From Prorocentrum cordatum (lineage: Eukaryota; Sar; Dinophyceae; Prorocentrales; Prorocentraceae): a DNA stretch of 64,000 bases. Positions 8,814 to 19,998 of the stretch are shown piece by piece. A program made the translations under genes and the position numbers. Location: assembly GCA_963575745.1 (NCBI GenBank), contig CAUYUJ010021660.1, positions 125,836 through 189,835 on the forward strand, given 5' to 3'. Under the pieces are notes generated by a model that was not told the origin of the DNA, searched no databases, and saw only the letters and a list, made by a program, of their open reading frames with translations. Position 1 is the stretch's first letter. Each line of letters starts with the position of its first letter.

Positions 8814-9729
8814 ATGTCTGGTGTAACGCCGGCTGAGCCAGCCAGCAAGGCCCGTCGTTTGGAGGGGGATGAGGAGATGGAGGACGTACATGACCCGTCG
8901 AACAAGGATACTTTTGACATGTTGGTCACGATCAAAAAGCAAGGGACCGACACCAGGAAGGAGATTCAGGACCTCAGGGGCAAGGTGGACGGCGTCGAGT
9001 CGAAGGCCGACGAGGCGTTAAAGATCGCCCAGGAGGCCAAGCAGATTGCATCGGCAGCAGCGGCGTCTACAAGAGCCGATTCTAGCACAGGCAGCACCAG
9101 CAAGGGCCCTGGGAGCGGCCCTGCCCCAGAATGGCTGCGCGAGCGGCCAGTCGACGAGCGGAAACTCATCATCGGTGGCTTCCCTGATTTCTCTGAGGAG
9201 GACGAGGTGCGGCCGGTGGTGGACCTGGTTCTCAAGGATAACCTCGCGAAAAGCGAGATCCAGACCACATGGGTAGCTATCCGGTACTAACGCCACGATC
9301 GTTTTCAAAAGCCTCGATAAGCTTTTCGATTGGCTCGGGGAATGGAAGAAGAAGGTCAAGGACTCGGGCAGCACGGACGGCACGGTGGTGGTTACGGTTC
9401 CGGCGCACGGGGGCCGGCCGGAGATCCAGCAGCGGATTTGGTGCAAGAGGCATCAGAAGAAGGAGGATCGACAGGCTTACGCGGCGGTCGCTCGTCTGAG
9501 GGATGCCCTGGAGCAGCTGGACCCCGCCTTAGAATACAAGGCAAAGAAGATGGGGGCGACGTGGCTCGTGGTGGCCGACAAGCAGGTGGTGTCCACGTTC
9601 GGGGACGACGACAAACCCAAGTTCGAAAAGAAGCTTGGGGACCTCTCCAAGTATGGGGACGACGATCTCCAGAAGAAGTATGACGAGGTGAAGGCTCTGC
9701 CGCGGCAGCTGGGCATATTTCGGAGGTAA
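8814..9729 (+). pseudogene. LINE ORF1-like nucleic-acid-binding protein (one frameshift)
   Basis: The frame opens at the ATG at 8814 (MSGVTPAEPASKARRLEGDE); an in-frame ATG at 8796 is also possible. An acidic N-terminus is followed by a predicted coiled coil at about residues 30-85 (TFDMLVTIKKQ, EIQDLRGKVDGVESKADEAL), a Ser/Gly linker, and an RRM-like start (ERKLIIGGFPDFSEEDEVRP). That frame stops at 9290. The next frame continues without a gap from about 9292 (ATIVFKSLDKLFDWLGEWKK) and ends at 9729 with a basic helical tail. One base of frameshift therefore separates two halves of one protein. Coiled coil plus RRM directly upstream of an endonuclease is the ORF1 layout of LINEs, whose product binds element RNA. 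The role is inferred from context. Confidence 0.65.
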
Positions 9730-9787
9730 AGTTCCCGACAGGCTGACAGGCTTCCATAAGAGAGGGGGCATCAGGGAGCTGAGACAC

Positions 9788-10468
9788 ATCAACATCCTGT
9801 CCTTGAATTGTACCAGGGTCGCAATCAGGGATATAGACTCTTTTGTGAAGCATGTGGAAGTGGCGTGGGACGCAATGATTTTGCAGGAATTCGGTTGCCA
9901 GGCGGACCCGTACATCGGAGTTTTAAAAGAGAGTGGCCATGTGCTAATCTGTTGTCCGCAGAGCGACGGTGTGCGAGATTGTGCATTTCTTGTGCATCGC
10001 TCTCATGCCATCCATCTCTCTGAACCTCAACCCGTTCAGTTTTCTTCTTCTCGTGTTGCGTACATGCACATTGTCATGGGGGGCCAGCGCTTCTTGCTCA
10101 TCGCGGCTTATTTGCCGGTCCGGGGGTTTCTGTCCGAGTACGATTCGTATTGAAACGAGGTCTTCGCAGTTCTTGGGCACGAGACGCTCCGAGGCGAAAT
10201 TCCGGTCATTGGCATAGATGCGAACGGTGTTTTGGGGGAGCCGCTCTTGGAGTCCGAGATTGGGATTCTCGGCGGTTTCTCTCACGGCACGCGGACAGAC
10301 AGAGGCGCGAAACTTATGCAGAGGCTCCAGGAGGAGGGGTTGGTGGCCGTAAACACTTTCTTCAAGGAGTCTGGGGGGCCTACTTGTTATTCTTGGGATG
10401 GGGGTACTTCACAATCATTGATCGATTCCATATTTGTGAAAAGGGGAGCATTTTGGGCGCGTTGACAC
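9788..10468 (+). pseudogene. LINE AP-endonuclease domain (in-frame stop)
   Basis: Resembles the N-terminal apurinic-type endonuclease of LINE ORF2, which nicks target DNA. Visible motifs are INILSLNCTR (strand 1), AWDAMILQEFG with the catalytic-type Glu of the QE motif, FLLIAAYLPV, PVIGIDANG (the D-x-N motif), RTDRGAKLMQ and SLIDSIFV (the I-D-x-I/V motif). A TGA at 10151-10153 interrupts the frame, which otherwise continues in register to a stop near 10466. The final SDH motif is not evident. The RT follows in another frame at 10509. Non-functional as it stands. Confidence 0.7.
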
Positions 10469-10508
10469 TTGTCGTAAAAGAGACACGCTTGCTACTTCCA
10501 CAAACCAT

Positions 10509-13500
10509 GTGATATTACAGTGCCGTATCAATACCAAACATACCAAAAAGTGGTACAGCAAACAACCAATAAACTGGACTACCTATCGCCCCAAATATTT
10601 CGTCTCAGAAGTTTGTCGCAACGTACATAAGGATATGAGTATACATGACATATCGCACACCATCGGTGACATTGGCGCTAAGTGGGGTCAGCCGCGGTCA
10701 CGCCGCAAACAAGCGAAGATTGACCGGGCAGAATTACATCGATTGGAACACTCCTGGAGGATGGCGGCGCTCCCAGCGGAGAAAAAGGAGTATGCGAGGG
10801 CGGTGTGGCGAGAGAGGGCTCGTTCGCAGCGCGAGAAGCACGAAAGACAGGGCATTTCCATCCTCTGTAATCTTCGGTCCGGGGGCTGGGGAAAAAGCAA
10901 GCAAAGGAATGGTGCGTCTAGCCGCGCTCATCTCGTGGAGCCCGGCACGGAGACAGTTGTGGATGAGCCAGATCGAATCGAAACTCAGCTTCAACAGTAT
11001 TGGAATAGACGCTTCCAGGAGGACCCACCAGCAGCAGAGCCGGAGTGGGTGCATCTTCCCGTTGGCAACGCGTGCGCCCTTTCGGCGGCGTCGTTGTTTC
11101 AGGCAGTGCTCACTAGTCCAACTGGGGCATCGCGTGCTCCGGGCGGTGTTGTGGGAGAGATGTTGCAGGAACTGGCAAAGTGCAACGTGGCCGTTCCGGA
11201 TCGGTGTCCTCTTGCTGCTCCTCCCCGTCCGCGTGGACCCGGAACTTGCCCACAATGCCACCTACTTCAGTTCGACGGGGCTTCCAGGGCTGGCTGGGCA
11301 TCAGGGGCAGGGGTGGTCGTGTACAACGCTCTTGGGGATGTATTAGTCGAAGCGCCAATTCGACTAAATGATGGTTGTGACAATTGTGACGCTGAGTGGC
11401 ACGCTTTGATTTTTGGTTCGGAGGTTTGCAAACACTTATCGATCGATTTTCTTGCAATCGGGGGGGACAGCGATGCTGTGATTAAACAAACTTTGGGGAA
11501 ATGGGGAGTATTCGACATTCGATCGGCGTACTACCGCAGCGTGGTTCTGGAGTTGGTGCCACGGTTCGGGTGCGTGCAGATGCAGCATGTCCCTCGTGTT
11601 TTAAATGCTGCAACAGACAGGCAGGCCAACGTCGTGTGCGACTTCCACAACATCGCTTCGGTCTCGCACGGTACGTTCGAGCACGCGTGTATCCGTTGTG
11701 TGTCAGGGGGTGGACCGATATCTATGCAGAACAACCCGTTGGAGCTAAAATTGGATGGCACTGTGTACGAGCACCCAATCGTTACAATAGCTGAAATTAT
11801 ACGTCGAGAAATTCAGGGGGATGCTCGTCCGTTTTGCGCACCTACGTCGTCGTGTTCTGGTTCCTCCTCTCCTTCTGGTTCCCCGCTTACGTCTTCAGCT
11901 AAACGGCGGGCGCTTTGTTGCGACATGCCGGCATGCGGTGTGCACAGGAGACCAGAATCGGTGGTTCTGTCGGCGTTGGCCCTTCTTCCCAAAAGTACGG
12001 TAGTCAGATGGTTCGATGCCCTCAGGCCTATCACAGTTTTGCCAGCGATCTATAAGTGTGCCGGAGGAGCGCTCTACGATCAAATTTCTTCATTGGTCCA
12101 GCCGAGTAATTGTTGCCAGTTCCCCTACCGCCCGGGCCACAGCGTCGTGGACCTTGCCGTGGTATTGGTTCTCCTCGGGCAGAGATGCTGGCAAGGAAAA
12201 CTGGGTCTGGTCGTTGCCTCCACGGACATGCCCAAGGCTTTCGATCATGTGCGCCACACTTTGCTACTAGAGGTGTTGCTTCATCGAAATGTTCCGCCGG
12301 CTATGGCGGCGTGGTTCTATCGACATGTACGTTCCGTCCAACATCACATTCGTTTTCATGATATTGAAACCACAACGTCCCCGATCACATTGTCATTACC
12401 TCAGGGCAGCCGTTGGAGGCCAGGGTTTTTCAACATGATTATGGAGTGCATTTTACAAGCGGTGTGGGATCATTGTCAAGACATCAAATATGGGGTGGGG
12501 CTAAAATCGATGGGTCGATGTAGAGAACATGCTGAACAATGGTGCGAACAGTGCATAACATTATTCGGGGGCGGACAGAACCCCCAACAGTGACACGTCG
12601 ATTAGTGAATTGTCCGTTTTCGGTTCTCGAGAGGGCGCCGTGGCCGTTATTTTCCAGGCTTGCGCCCGCCAGGTTTGGGCCTCAGGTCGTTTCCTCTAAA
12701 CCACGTTTTACTAAAGGGGGGTCTGTCCATCCCCGAATTATACGTCCCTTTCATCATTTACTCTGATAACATATTCATACTCGCACACACAGTTCAACAG
12801 GCGAGCCGTATCCAGGGCATGCTGGAACAGGCACTCGGCGCACACGGTTTTCAGCTTCCCGCGGACAGAACGGTATGGATGTCACAGAACCCAGAGGACA
12901 ACGCGGCGACCTGGCCGGGCACGAGTGCCTTGAAGTTCAAGCAGTACCTCCGGTGCGTCGGCATTCACGTCAATGCTTTTGGCAGGACAGATCATGACAT
13001 GAATTGTAAGACTATTCAGTGGCTTCGTCGGTTGGCAGGGCGCACCACATCCTCCGGTCCAAAACCTCTACTTGTGCACAACGTTTTTCTTTGATCCACA
13101 AAATTGCGCCGAGTACGGCTCTCTGGGCTTCGCCGGTCTGGGTCACGAACCAGCGGTCTTTGCAGAAGCTCCGGGCGGCGGTAAGCAACCAGTGCAAGAA
13201 ACATCTGAGGCTCCCCCGTTTTTTAGGCGAGACAGACGAGCATTTTTCCAAAAGGCAAAACCAGGCGATCCGAGCTATTAAGTCACAGCTGGCGCTCACG
13301 GACCTCGATGTTCTGGCCACTCGGCGTCTGCATTCGTACAGCGGGCACATCGCGCGCAGGAGTGCAACCGAACCGGGCTTGCTCCTTAGCGTCGTGCTTT
13401 TGTGGAACAGACAGAAAGTGGCACTTCTGAATGTCCAGCGGCCGAGCGATACGCAGGGCCACCCAGGCCAATTCGCGCCGTGGCACTGGGAAGGGCAACT

Positions 13501-13633
13501 AACTCGCCATTACCGTGGCTGGTTAGAGCAGGATTGGGTCCAGATCGCCCAGAAGAGACGCCAGTGGAGAGACAGCATGCCAGCTTTCATCCAGGAGCGT
13601 CCAGGTGTGTTATGTCGCAACGCAACTTTTTAA
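10509..13633 (+). pseudogene. LINE reverse transcriptase with internal RNase H-like domain (broken)
   Basis: 10509-12593 is one long frame. After a basic linker it reads LTSPTGASRAPGGVVGEMLQ (near 11108-11167), which matches the first conserved RT block. It then runs into an RNase H-like domain at about 11265-11650: QFDGASRAGWASGAG with the first Asp, CDAEWHAL with the Glu, GGDSDAVIKQ with the second Asp, and HVPRVLNAATDRQAN. RT sequence resumes near 11955: LALLPK, LRPITVLPAIYK, motif A ASTDMPKAFDHV, motif B LPQGSRWRPGFF. Stops follow at 12591-12605. In the same frame motif C reads IIYSDNIFILA near 12750, with Asn in place of the second catalytic Asp. After a frameshift near 13019 the C-terminal part runs to 13633. 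The element would copy its RNA by target-primed reverse transcription, but this copy is dead. Confidence 0.75.
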
Positions 13634-14003
13634 CGCTAGTTCCAAACAGGCACGTAGACTGGTGGAGTTCGTCTCTTTTATACCAGGTAACAAACAACAA
13701 TCAACAAACCTGGGAGACACTTGTTCGACACTGTTTCGACACTGTTCCGACACTTTTTCCGGGTGCTCGAAATGATTCTTGGGATGTGGTCCTGAAGTGC
13801 GATGGGGGGCAACATAATTGTATAGGGACGCGTCCGACTTACGGACTTCGCGCGCGGCGGCTCGTGGCGTGGCGCGGCGCTCGCGGGCGCGGCACGCCGT
13901 CGGGGCTCAGCGGCAGATCGCGCTCGGGCCGACTGCGCCTCGGGCCGCCGTGCCCGTCGCTGGCTGCGTGCAGCGCTGCGCTCCGTGCCCTCGGCTGCCA
14001 GTG
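13634..14003 (+). other. LINE 3' tail, probably truncated C-terminal domain
   Basis: Another frame contains WETLVRHCFDTVPTLF and SWDVVLKCDGG (about 13708-13809). The last words resemble the opening strand of an RNase H domain, cut off by GC-rich sequence after 13830. If correct, this LINE originally had RNase H at its C-terminus, which makes the internal RNase H-like domain at 11265-11650 more unusual. Weak evidence. Confidence 0.35.
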
Positions 14004-14143
14004 TTAGGTCGGGCCTGTCCCTTTAAAGGAGGAGTTAAAAGAAATAGTCCAAACATAGTCTGGGGACGATGGGAGTCTTTTTGTGTGTGACTATATTTAG
14101 CTTTCGTCCCAAATCCGCCTGTCGGGGGACATGCCCGACCCAA
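14004..14143 (+). mobile_element. M-family TIR element, copy M2
   Basis: Complete 140-bp copy. The left end is TTAGGTCGGGCCTGTCCC then TTTAAAGGAGGAG. The right end is CAAATCCGCCTGTCGGGGG then ACATGCCCGACCCAA, the inverted complement. The interior carries AAATAGTCCAAACATAGTCTG and GGGGACGATG, shared with M7 and the M4 remnant. Confidence 0.85.
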
Positions 14144-14553
14144 TGCCGGGCGACGAAGTCCATACATATCCACTGATCCTTGGCCAGGGAGCAGTGGATG
14201 TGTCTAGAGATCGTCGCCCTGCAGCGCGGGCGCGGGGCGCGGGCGGCGGCGGCGGCCGCGTGGCGGCTGCCGTGACGGCGGTTCGGCGGCGCGCTCCTCG
14301 TTCTCCTCTCGCCTCCGCCCCCCCCCCGAGAGCCCTCGACCCTGCTGACTGCCGCGCCCCGCCGCGACGCGCCCTGGCCCGGCGGTGCGCAGGGCGGGTG
14401 CGGCGGCAGGCGCGGGGCAATTGCGTACCAGCCTCGTCCCTCGTCGCCCGCACGCCCTCCCCCGCCTGCTGCCTCCAGCCACCCTCTGCTCAGGATCGGT
14501 TCACCGGCCCCTATCCCAATGTCCATCCCCATGTCCATCCCCATCCCACCACC
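14144..14553. other. GC-rich stretch without recognisable gene
   Basis: Very GC-rich, with open frames on several strands caused by composition. A short CCATCCCCATGT repeat lies near 14516-14545. Nothing identifiable. Confidence 0.55.
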
Positions 14554-14690
14554 CCAGTCGGGGATAGAGCCCTCGAAATCTGAAGGGAACGGCCTGTATC
14601 CACATCTGGGGGGTAAATCGGCCAGTGGGGCCTAGGCCACGCCCATGGGGAGAGTGGTCGGTTAAACGATGCTCATCTTCCCACCTCCGT
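14554..14690 (+). repeat. R5 palindromic repeat, copy A
   Basis: The core 14554-14609 (CCAGTCGGGGATAG ... TATCCACATCTGG) is itself an imperfect inverted repeat and matches 50239-50294. Further right, GGTTAAACGATGCTCATC (14659-14676) is the inverted form of GATGAGCATCGTCTAACCGA at 50170-50189, the opposite flank of the other copy. Together they suggest a palindromic element with GATGAGCATCG ends. Confidence 0.55.
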
Positions 14691-14939
14691 CTGCGCCAGG
14701 AGGGCGACGACGCCTCCGAGGATGGAACCCGCCGTGCAGGGGCAACTCTTCGTCGGGTTCGAGCTGACCCACTGAACGTTGAGATCCTCTCGCCTCGTTT
14801 TTCTCTCGACCGGGCTCTGCATCATGGGTCTCTACCTCCTCTATGGAAGAGGGGCCAGTGGCAGCAAGGCTCTCGTGCGCGGCTTCCTTGGATGCATCCC
14901 TGTCGCGCCTCCGGGTCCCCCGCGCACATGTCGCCTTGT

Positions 14940-15245
14940 TTTGCACCGATTTGCTTCGATGTGCATTGCTCTGCTCTGCATTGCATTCAGTCTTCGTTAC
15001 ACTGCGCTTCACGATATTCTGTTCCGCTGGTGGTACACCACATTGCACGGCATGATATTGCAAAGCAGTTGCGATGCAAATCCATGTAAAGTAGCTCGTT
15101 TCATTTTAAAACAAAGCCAACTTGATGCAATGTACGTATCGCAAGGCAACGAAATGCTAATTTAAGGGAACCACGACAATTAAAGCGAATGAGGGCAATT
15201 CAATGCAATCGTAATCCGCTGCATTGCACTGAAGAGCAAACCAAG
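14940..15245. repeat. TGC/GCA strand-switching degenerate repeat, locus 1
   Basis: The left part (about 14940-15010) is rich in TTGCATTGCTCTGC words. The right part (about 15050-15245) is rich in the complement (GCAAAGC, ATGCAATG, AATTCAATGCAATCG). The repeat word therefore changes strand in the middle, like a degenerate large palindrome. A longer example lies at 50995-51570. Confidence 0.6.
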
Positions 15246-15756
15246 GCATGTCAAACCAAACAACAAATCATACACACATAAGCAACACGGCATTGCAGCG
15301 ACATTGGCTTGCCTTCGGGGTCGCACATTCATGTCACAATTCGCAGACATTTCCCAAGTGGGGTCGCTCTGGCTTCGTCTTCGGTCTGAGTAGAGAATGT
15401 GCATTGGGCCGGCACGTGAAACATATTTTGCGAGTTGACTTTGTTGAGTTTGTCGGCTGCATGGGGACACATACGCTTTCATCTGGTCATTCCCAGCGAG
15501 GCCCTTCCTGCTGGGTTTGTTCGGAGGGCGACGGTGGTAGGTATTGGAGATGAGATGCAGGGAAGTTCAATTCATCGATCTTGTGTCGTTCAAAGCCGAA
15601 GCACCCGCGATCGATGGAGCCATCGGGTTCCAGTGGCCCCTGTGCGCTCTGCTCGCAGGCCAGCCGCGCAACTGCACTGGAGCCCCTCGGCAAAAAAGAG
15701 CACGAGCGAGGGAATGATCTGCATCAGTTGTGTGGATCGGCGTCGCGCCCAGGGGA
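15246..15756. other. No recognisable gene
   Basis: No domain, repeat or RNA signature identified between the TGC repeat and the GGA microsatellite. Confidence 0.5.
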
Positions 15757-15962
15757 GGGGGAGGAGGAGGGGGAGGAGGAGGAGGAGGAGGAGGAGGAGG
15801 AGGGAGGAGGAGGAGGAGGAGGAGGAGGAGGAGGAGGAGGAGGAAGGAGGAGGAGGAGGAGGAGGAGGAGGAGGAGGAGGAGGAGGAGGGGGGAGGGGCG
15901 GGAGGAGGAGGAGGAGGAGGGAGGGGAGGGGGAGGGGAGGGGGAGGGGGAGGGGGAGGGGGA
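15757..15962 (+). repeat. (GGA)n/(GGGGGA)n microsatellite
   Basis: GGA repeats passing at about 15920-15962 into GGGGAG repeats. Confidence 0.95.
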
Positions 15963-16102
15963 TGCCGTTGCCCGCAGCAGACGGGGGGAGGCCCGGAAAC
16001 ACATCTGTAATTCAATGATAGGAATGCTAGGGTGTCCATTGTCGTGGCATCCACAACTGTAGCTGTACCTTCACGCGATCGCAGACATGGAGTAAGGGGG
16101 CG

Positions 16103-16142
16103 TGGATTCGCGACGGGCCCCGTTTCCTTGGGAAATCGCGAA
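16103..16142. repeat. Hairpin with GATTCGCGA ends
   Basis: GATTCGCGA at 16103 and TCGCGAATC ending near 16142 pair around a short centre that itself has GGGCCC and GGGAAA. A small structure of unknown role. Confidence 0.5.
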
Positions 16143-16376
16143 TCTCCGCCGCCGAGCGAGGCGGCGGCGGCCGCATTTTTGGGAGGGCGCCTCGCCCGAT
16201 CCATGGATTTGGCGACCGCGCGCCAAATTCACGGAGGATCGCTAATTCATGTTTGCGCGCCCCCGAATGCCGTACTTGTACACTGCCATGCTCCTCCCTC
16301 CTTCCTTTCCTCCCCCGTCTCTTTCTGCCCGGGCAGCACAGGCTGCCGGGAGACGCTGCGCCACAAAGTCTTGGGG

Positions 16377-16514
16377 TCAAGTCGGGCGTGTCCCTCTACA
16401 GGAGGAGTGTTCCCAAATAGTTTCCCCCCCCCCCCCCCCCAATTTTTGATTGTTTGTTGACCATCTTTCATTTTTCGCCCAAAATCCGCCTGTAGGGGGA
16501 CATGCCCGACCTAA
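16377..16514 (+). mobile_element. M-family TIR element, copy M3
   Basis: Complete 138-bp copy: TCAAGTCGGGCGTGTCCC, CTCTACAGGAGGAG, an interior with a long C homopolymer, then CCAAAATCCGCCTGTAGGGG and GACATGCCCGACCTAA. The inner TTTTTCGCCC before the right end is shared with M1. Confidence 0.9.
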
Positions 16515-16610
16515 TCTTAAGGGCTCCCGGAACCTCCCGATGCCTTTCCCTGCCTGGGCCCGGAGGGCCTTGGCCCGGCACGGTGGTGGTGTGCAGGGTG
16601 CCCTCTGCAG

Positions 16611-17080
16611 AGGTTTGGGGAGTGCCCGCGGAAGGACGGCGAGGAGGACCGGCAGGCCTTGGAGCTCCAGTTTGAGCTGGCCTATCGAGAGGCGCGGCGC
16701 CCGGTGCCCGAGCACTGAGCGATCTGGCGGTGCACGAGGGGTATTACGCCCAGCTTCGAGTCGGCTCTTCCTGGGACTCTTTGCGGCGTTCTTTTCTTGG
16801 AGGCCTCCTCTCGGCGTGCCAGCTCGTATATTGTGTGAGCCCTGGTGGATCGTGTCGCCGCGCGACGTGGCGAGCACACCACCAAGGGCCCCATCTGCAG
16901 CGGAGCAGTGTGCGCAGGACTCGGCATCGCAGGGCGGGCTTTGAGAGCGTTCTTGGAGGGTGATCGTGTGGTGTACTTCCCGTGGATGTCACCCAGTGCC
17001 TCGGACCCACTGTGTCGCCCCCAATTCGTGTTCAAGGCTGGCTCTGATGTCTCGGCTGCTACGGATGATCGTAAATCCTA
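16611..17080 (+). other. Coding-like stretch, unidentified
   Basis: Frames here contain protein-like runs, for example ECPRKDGEEDRQAL and ELQFELAYREARRPVPEH up to 16719, then SGAVCAGLGIAGRALRAFLE and DRVVYFPWMSPSASDP to 17081. They do not join in one frame and no family was recognised. It may be remains of a retroelement or a retroposed gene; the frames may also be chance. Confidence 0.3.
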
Positions 17081-17597
17081 GCAGGAGGAGCAGAAACAGT
17101 GGAATCACGATTGTGAGGAGGACATGCTTGCTTCTATTTGAAGCTGCAAAGGCTCAGTCAGCCTTCATTCTAGATTCTCCAGGCTCAGGTCATTTCGCCG
17201 ACCCCCGAAAGTTGGGACTCCTGAAAACTGTCTTGCGAAGCTGCGCAGAGGGTCTGATGTATGGGGCACGAAGTGGAGGATTAGGAGGAGCATCATATCG
17301 GGAGGGTAAGGAGAAATATGAGGAGGACGAGAAACAGCGAAACCAGGACGAATGCGGGGAGCAGGATCAGGATAACTGGTGGAGATGCGTATGCGGAAGG
17401 GGAGGGATGGATGAGAGAGTTAGGGGGAGAGGGTGAGGCACATGGTTCGCAGGACCTGTGGAGGAAGTAGTCGAGTAGGAGTGGAAATGAGGACAGATGG
17501 ACGCTTCAGTGAACGCGGTCCAGCTGTAGGGAGGGCGTGAGGCGTGATAATCATTATCCCAGTGCGACCCTACCTAGGAGTTGGAACCCCTAGGAAA
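17081..17597. other. No recognisable gene
   Basis: Purine-rich AGGAGGA/GGAGGAGC words recur loosely but there is no array, domain or RNA signature. Confidence 0.5.
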
Positions 17598-18098
17598 GCA
17601 GCATTAGTAGTAACAGTAACGCTAAACTAAAACTAAGCTAAAGCTAAGCTAGCTAAGCTAAGCTAAAAGCTAAGCCTAAGCTAAAGCTAAGCTAAAGCTA
17701 AGCTAAAGCTAAGCTAAAGCTAAGCTAAAGCTAAGCTAAAGCTAAGCTAAAGCTAAGCTAAAGCTAAGCTAAAGCTAAGCTAAAGCTGAGCAACAGCTAA
17801 GCTAAAGCTAAGCTACAGCTAAGCTAAATATAAGCTAAAGCTCAGCTAAAGCTAAGCTAAATCTAAGCTAAGCTAAGCTAAGCTAAGCTACAGCTAAGCT
17901 ACAGCTAAGCTACAGCTAAGCTCAAACTAAGCTAAGCTAAAGCTAAGCTAAAGCTAAGCTAAACGCTAAGCGAAAAGCTAAGCGAAACGCTAAGCTAAAG
18001 CTAAGCTAAGCTAAGCTAAAGCTAAGCTAAAGCTAAGCTAAAGCTAAAGCTAAAGCTAAAGCTAAAGCTAAAGCTAAAGCTAAAGCTAAAGCTAAAGC
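17598..18098 (+). repeat. AGCTAAGCTAA minisatellite
   Basis: About 500 bp of an 11-bp unit, AGCTAAGCTAA, with AAAGCT and ACAGCT variants, ending in a purer GCTAAA hexamer run at about 18040-18098. Almost no G on one strand outside AGCT. Directly followed by two copies of a ~26-bp unit (GCTCCCAGGGGACTGGGG) at 18099-18150. Confidence 0.95.
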
Positions 18099-18392
18099 TC
18101 CCAGGGGACTGGGGGGAACCGCTCCCAGGGGACTGGGGGAACCGCCTGGGGCGCTTAGCACTGCCCGGCCCCTTGAAGCTAAGAGAGTGAGAACCCTTCT
18201 AGGCAGAGCCTAGGTAGGGAAAAAGGCTTAGGATGGGTTGCCATCATGGGTGAAAGTCTACCAGCGACGATGTTGATGTCCTGACGCATTCTGCCTTGCC
18301 CTACGCTATCATGCCCTGTGCCGCACCATCCTGGTTCTTTCCTGACTTGCCTTGTCTCATATCGTCTTGTGCGGCCATGCCTGTCTGTTCTT

Positions 18393-19775
18393 CCCAACCA
18401 TCCTGTGGTGTTGGATCCTCGTTTTGAAGAGACAGCGCCCCGGGTCTCCTTCCTTCCTTCCTCTCCTCCACCTCCTCCCTTCTCCCTGCGTTTCCCCACC
18501 CAGTACAGCGTTTCGTGGCCCCACAGGGAGCTCCACCGAAGGCCCCAGTGGCACCGCCCGCGTGCGTCACCCCCACCCAATACAGCGTTTCGTGGCCCCA
18601 TAGGGAGCTTCACCGAAGGTCCCAGTGACACCGCCCGCATGCGTCACCCCCGCCCAGTACAGCGTTTCATGGCCCCACAGGGAGCTCCATCGAAGGCCCC
18701 AGTGGCACCGCCCGCATGCGTTCCACCCAGTGCAGCGTTTCGTGGCCCCATAGGGAGCTCCACCGAAGGCCCCAGTGGCGCCGCCCGCGTGCGTCACCCC
18801 CACCCAGTACAGCGTTTCGTGGCCCCATAGGGAGCTCCACCGAAGGTCCCAGTGACACCGCCCGCATGCGTCACCCCCCCACCCAGTACAGCGTTTCGTG
18901 GCCCATAGGGAGCTCCACCGAAGGCCCCAGTGGCACCGGCCGCATGCGTTCCACCCAGTAGAGCGTTTCGTGGCCCCACAGGGAGCTCCACCGAAGGCCC
19001 CAGTGGCACTGCCCGCATGCGTCACCCCCACCCCGTACAGCGTTTCGTGGCCCCATAAAGAGCTCCACGGAAGGCCTCAGTGGCACCGCCCGCATGCGTC
19101 CCTCCATCTAGTACAGCTTTCGTTGTCCAATAGGGATCTTCAGCAAAGGCTCCAGTGGCACCGCCCGCATGCGTCACCCCCACCCAGTACAGCGTGTCGT
19201 GGCCTCATAAGAAGCCCCACCAGAGGCCTCAGTGGCACCGCCTGCATGCGCCCCCCCCTCCCAGCACAGCGTTTCGTGGCCCCACAGGAAGCTCCACCGA
19301 AGGCCCCAGTGGCATCGCCCGAATGCGTCACCCCCACCCAGTACAGCGTTTCGTGGCCCATAGGGGGAGCTCTACCGAAGTCCCCAGTGGCACCGCCCGC
19401 GTGCTTCACCCCCACCCACTGCAGCGTTTCGTGGCCCCATACGGGGTTCACCTAGGGCCCCAGTGGCTGCACTCGCATGCGTCACCCCCGCCCAGTACAG
19501 CATGTGGTGGCCCCATACGGAACTTCACCGAAGGCTCCAGTGGCGGTGTTCGCATGCGTTTCCCCCGACCAGTGCAGCGTTTCGTGGCCCATAGGGAGCG
19601 CCACCGAAGTCCCTAGTGGCGGTGTTCGCTTGCGTTCCCCCCGCTCAGCACAGCGCTTCATGGCCCCTTAGGGGAAGCTCCTCCGAAGGCCCCAGTGACT
19701 GTACTCGCATGCGTTTCCGCCACCCAGCACAGCGTTTCGTGGCCCCATAGGAAGCTCCACCGAAGGCCCCAGTGG
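18393..19775 (+). mobile_element. Sat element, copy A: end block plus ~77-bp satellite array
   Basis: 18393-18450 is the conserved left block: CCCAACCATCCTGTGGTGTT, GGATCCTCGTTTTGAAGAGA, CAGCGCCCCGGG. A short TCC/TTCC tract (to about 18490) follows, then about 16-17 tandem units of 77-78 bp. Each unit contains GTTTCGTGGCCCCA, AGGGAGCTCCACCGAAGG and CCCCAGTGGCACCGCCCGC, with ATGCGTCACCCCCACCCAGT as linker. The same block-tract-array order occurs in copies B and C. The conserved right end of copy B is not found after 19775, so this copy is truncated or diverged there. Protein-like frames in the array are repeat artefacts. Confidence 0.85.
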
Positions 19776-19998
19776 CGGCCCCACCCTATTGCGGCGCACC
19801 CCTAGTGCGGTCCCGTAGTGCGTTCCGTCCCAGTGACAGCGCCCACGTGGCGGCCCCGCCCGCGAGTCCCCACCAGCCCGTTCAGAAGCCCTGCCCATTC
19901 GAGCTGACAGGAAAAGGGACGAAGAGACACATATAGTGAAACAGAGCGTGCCAGGAGAGGAGAGGAAGGAGGGTGTGCCTTAGAGGCTACTTTGAGCA

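Noticed and set aside
17598-18098. Centromeric satellite
   Set aside because: An 11-bp AGCTAAGCTAA minisatellite of only 500 bp with no supporting context.
18500-19775. CRISPR array
   Set aside because: Direct tandem units without unique spacers, in eukaryotic-type DNA, and no cas genes.
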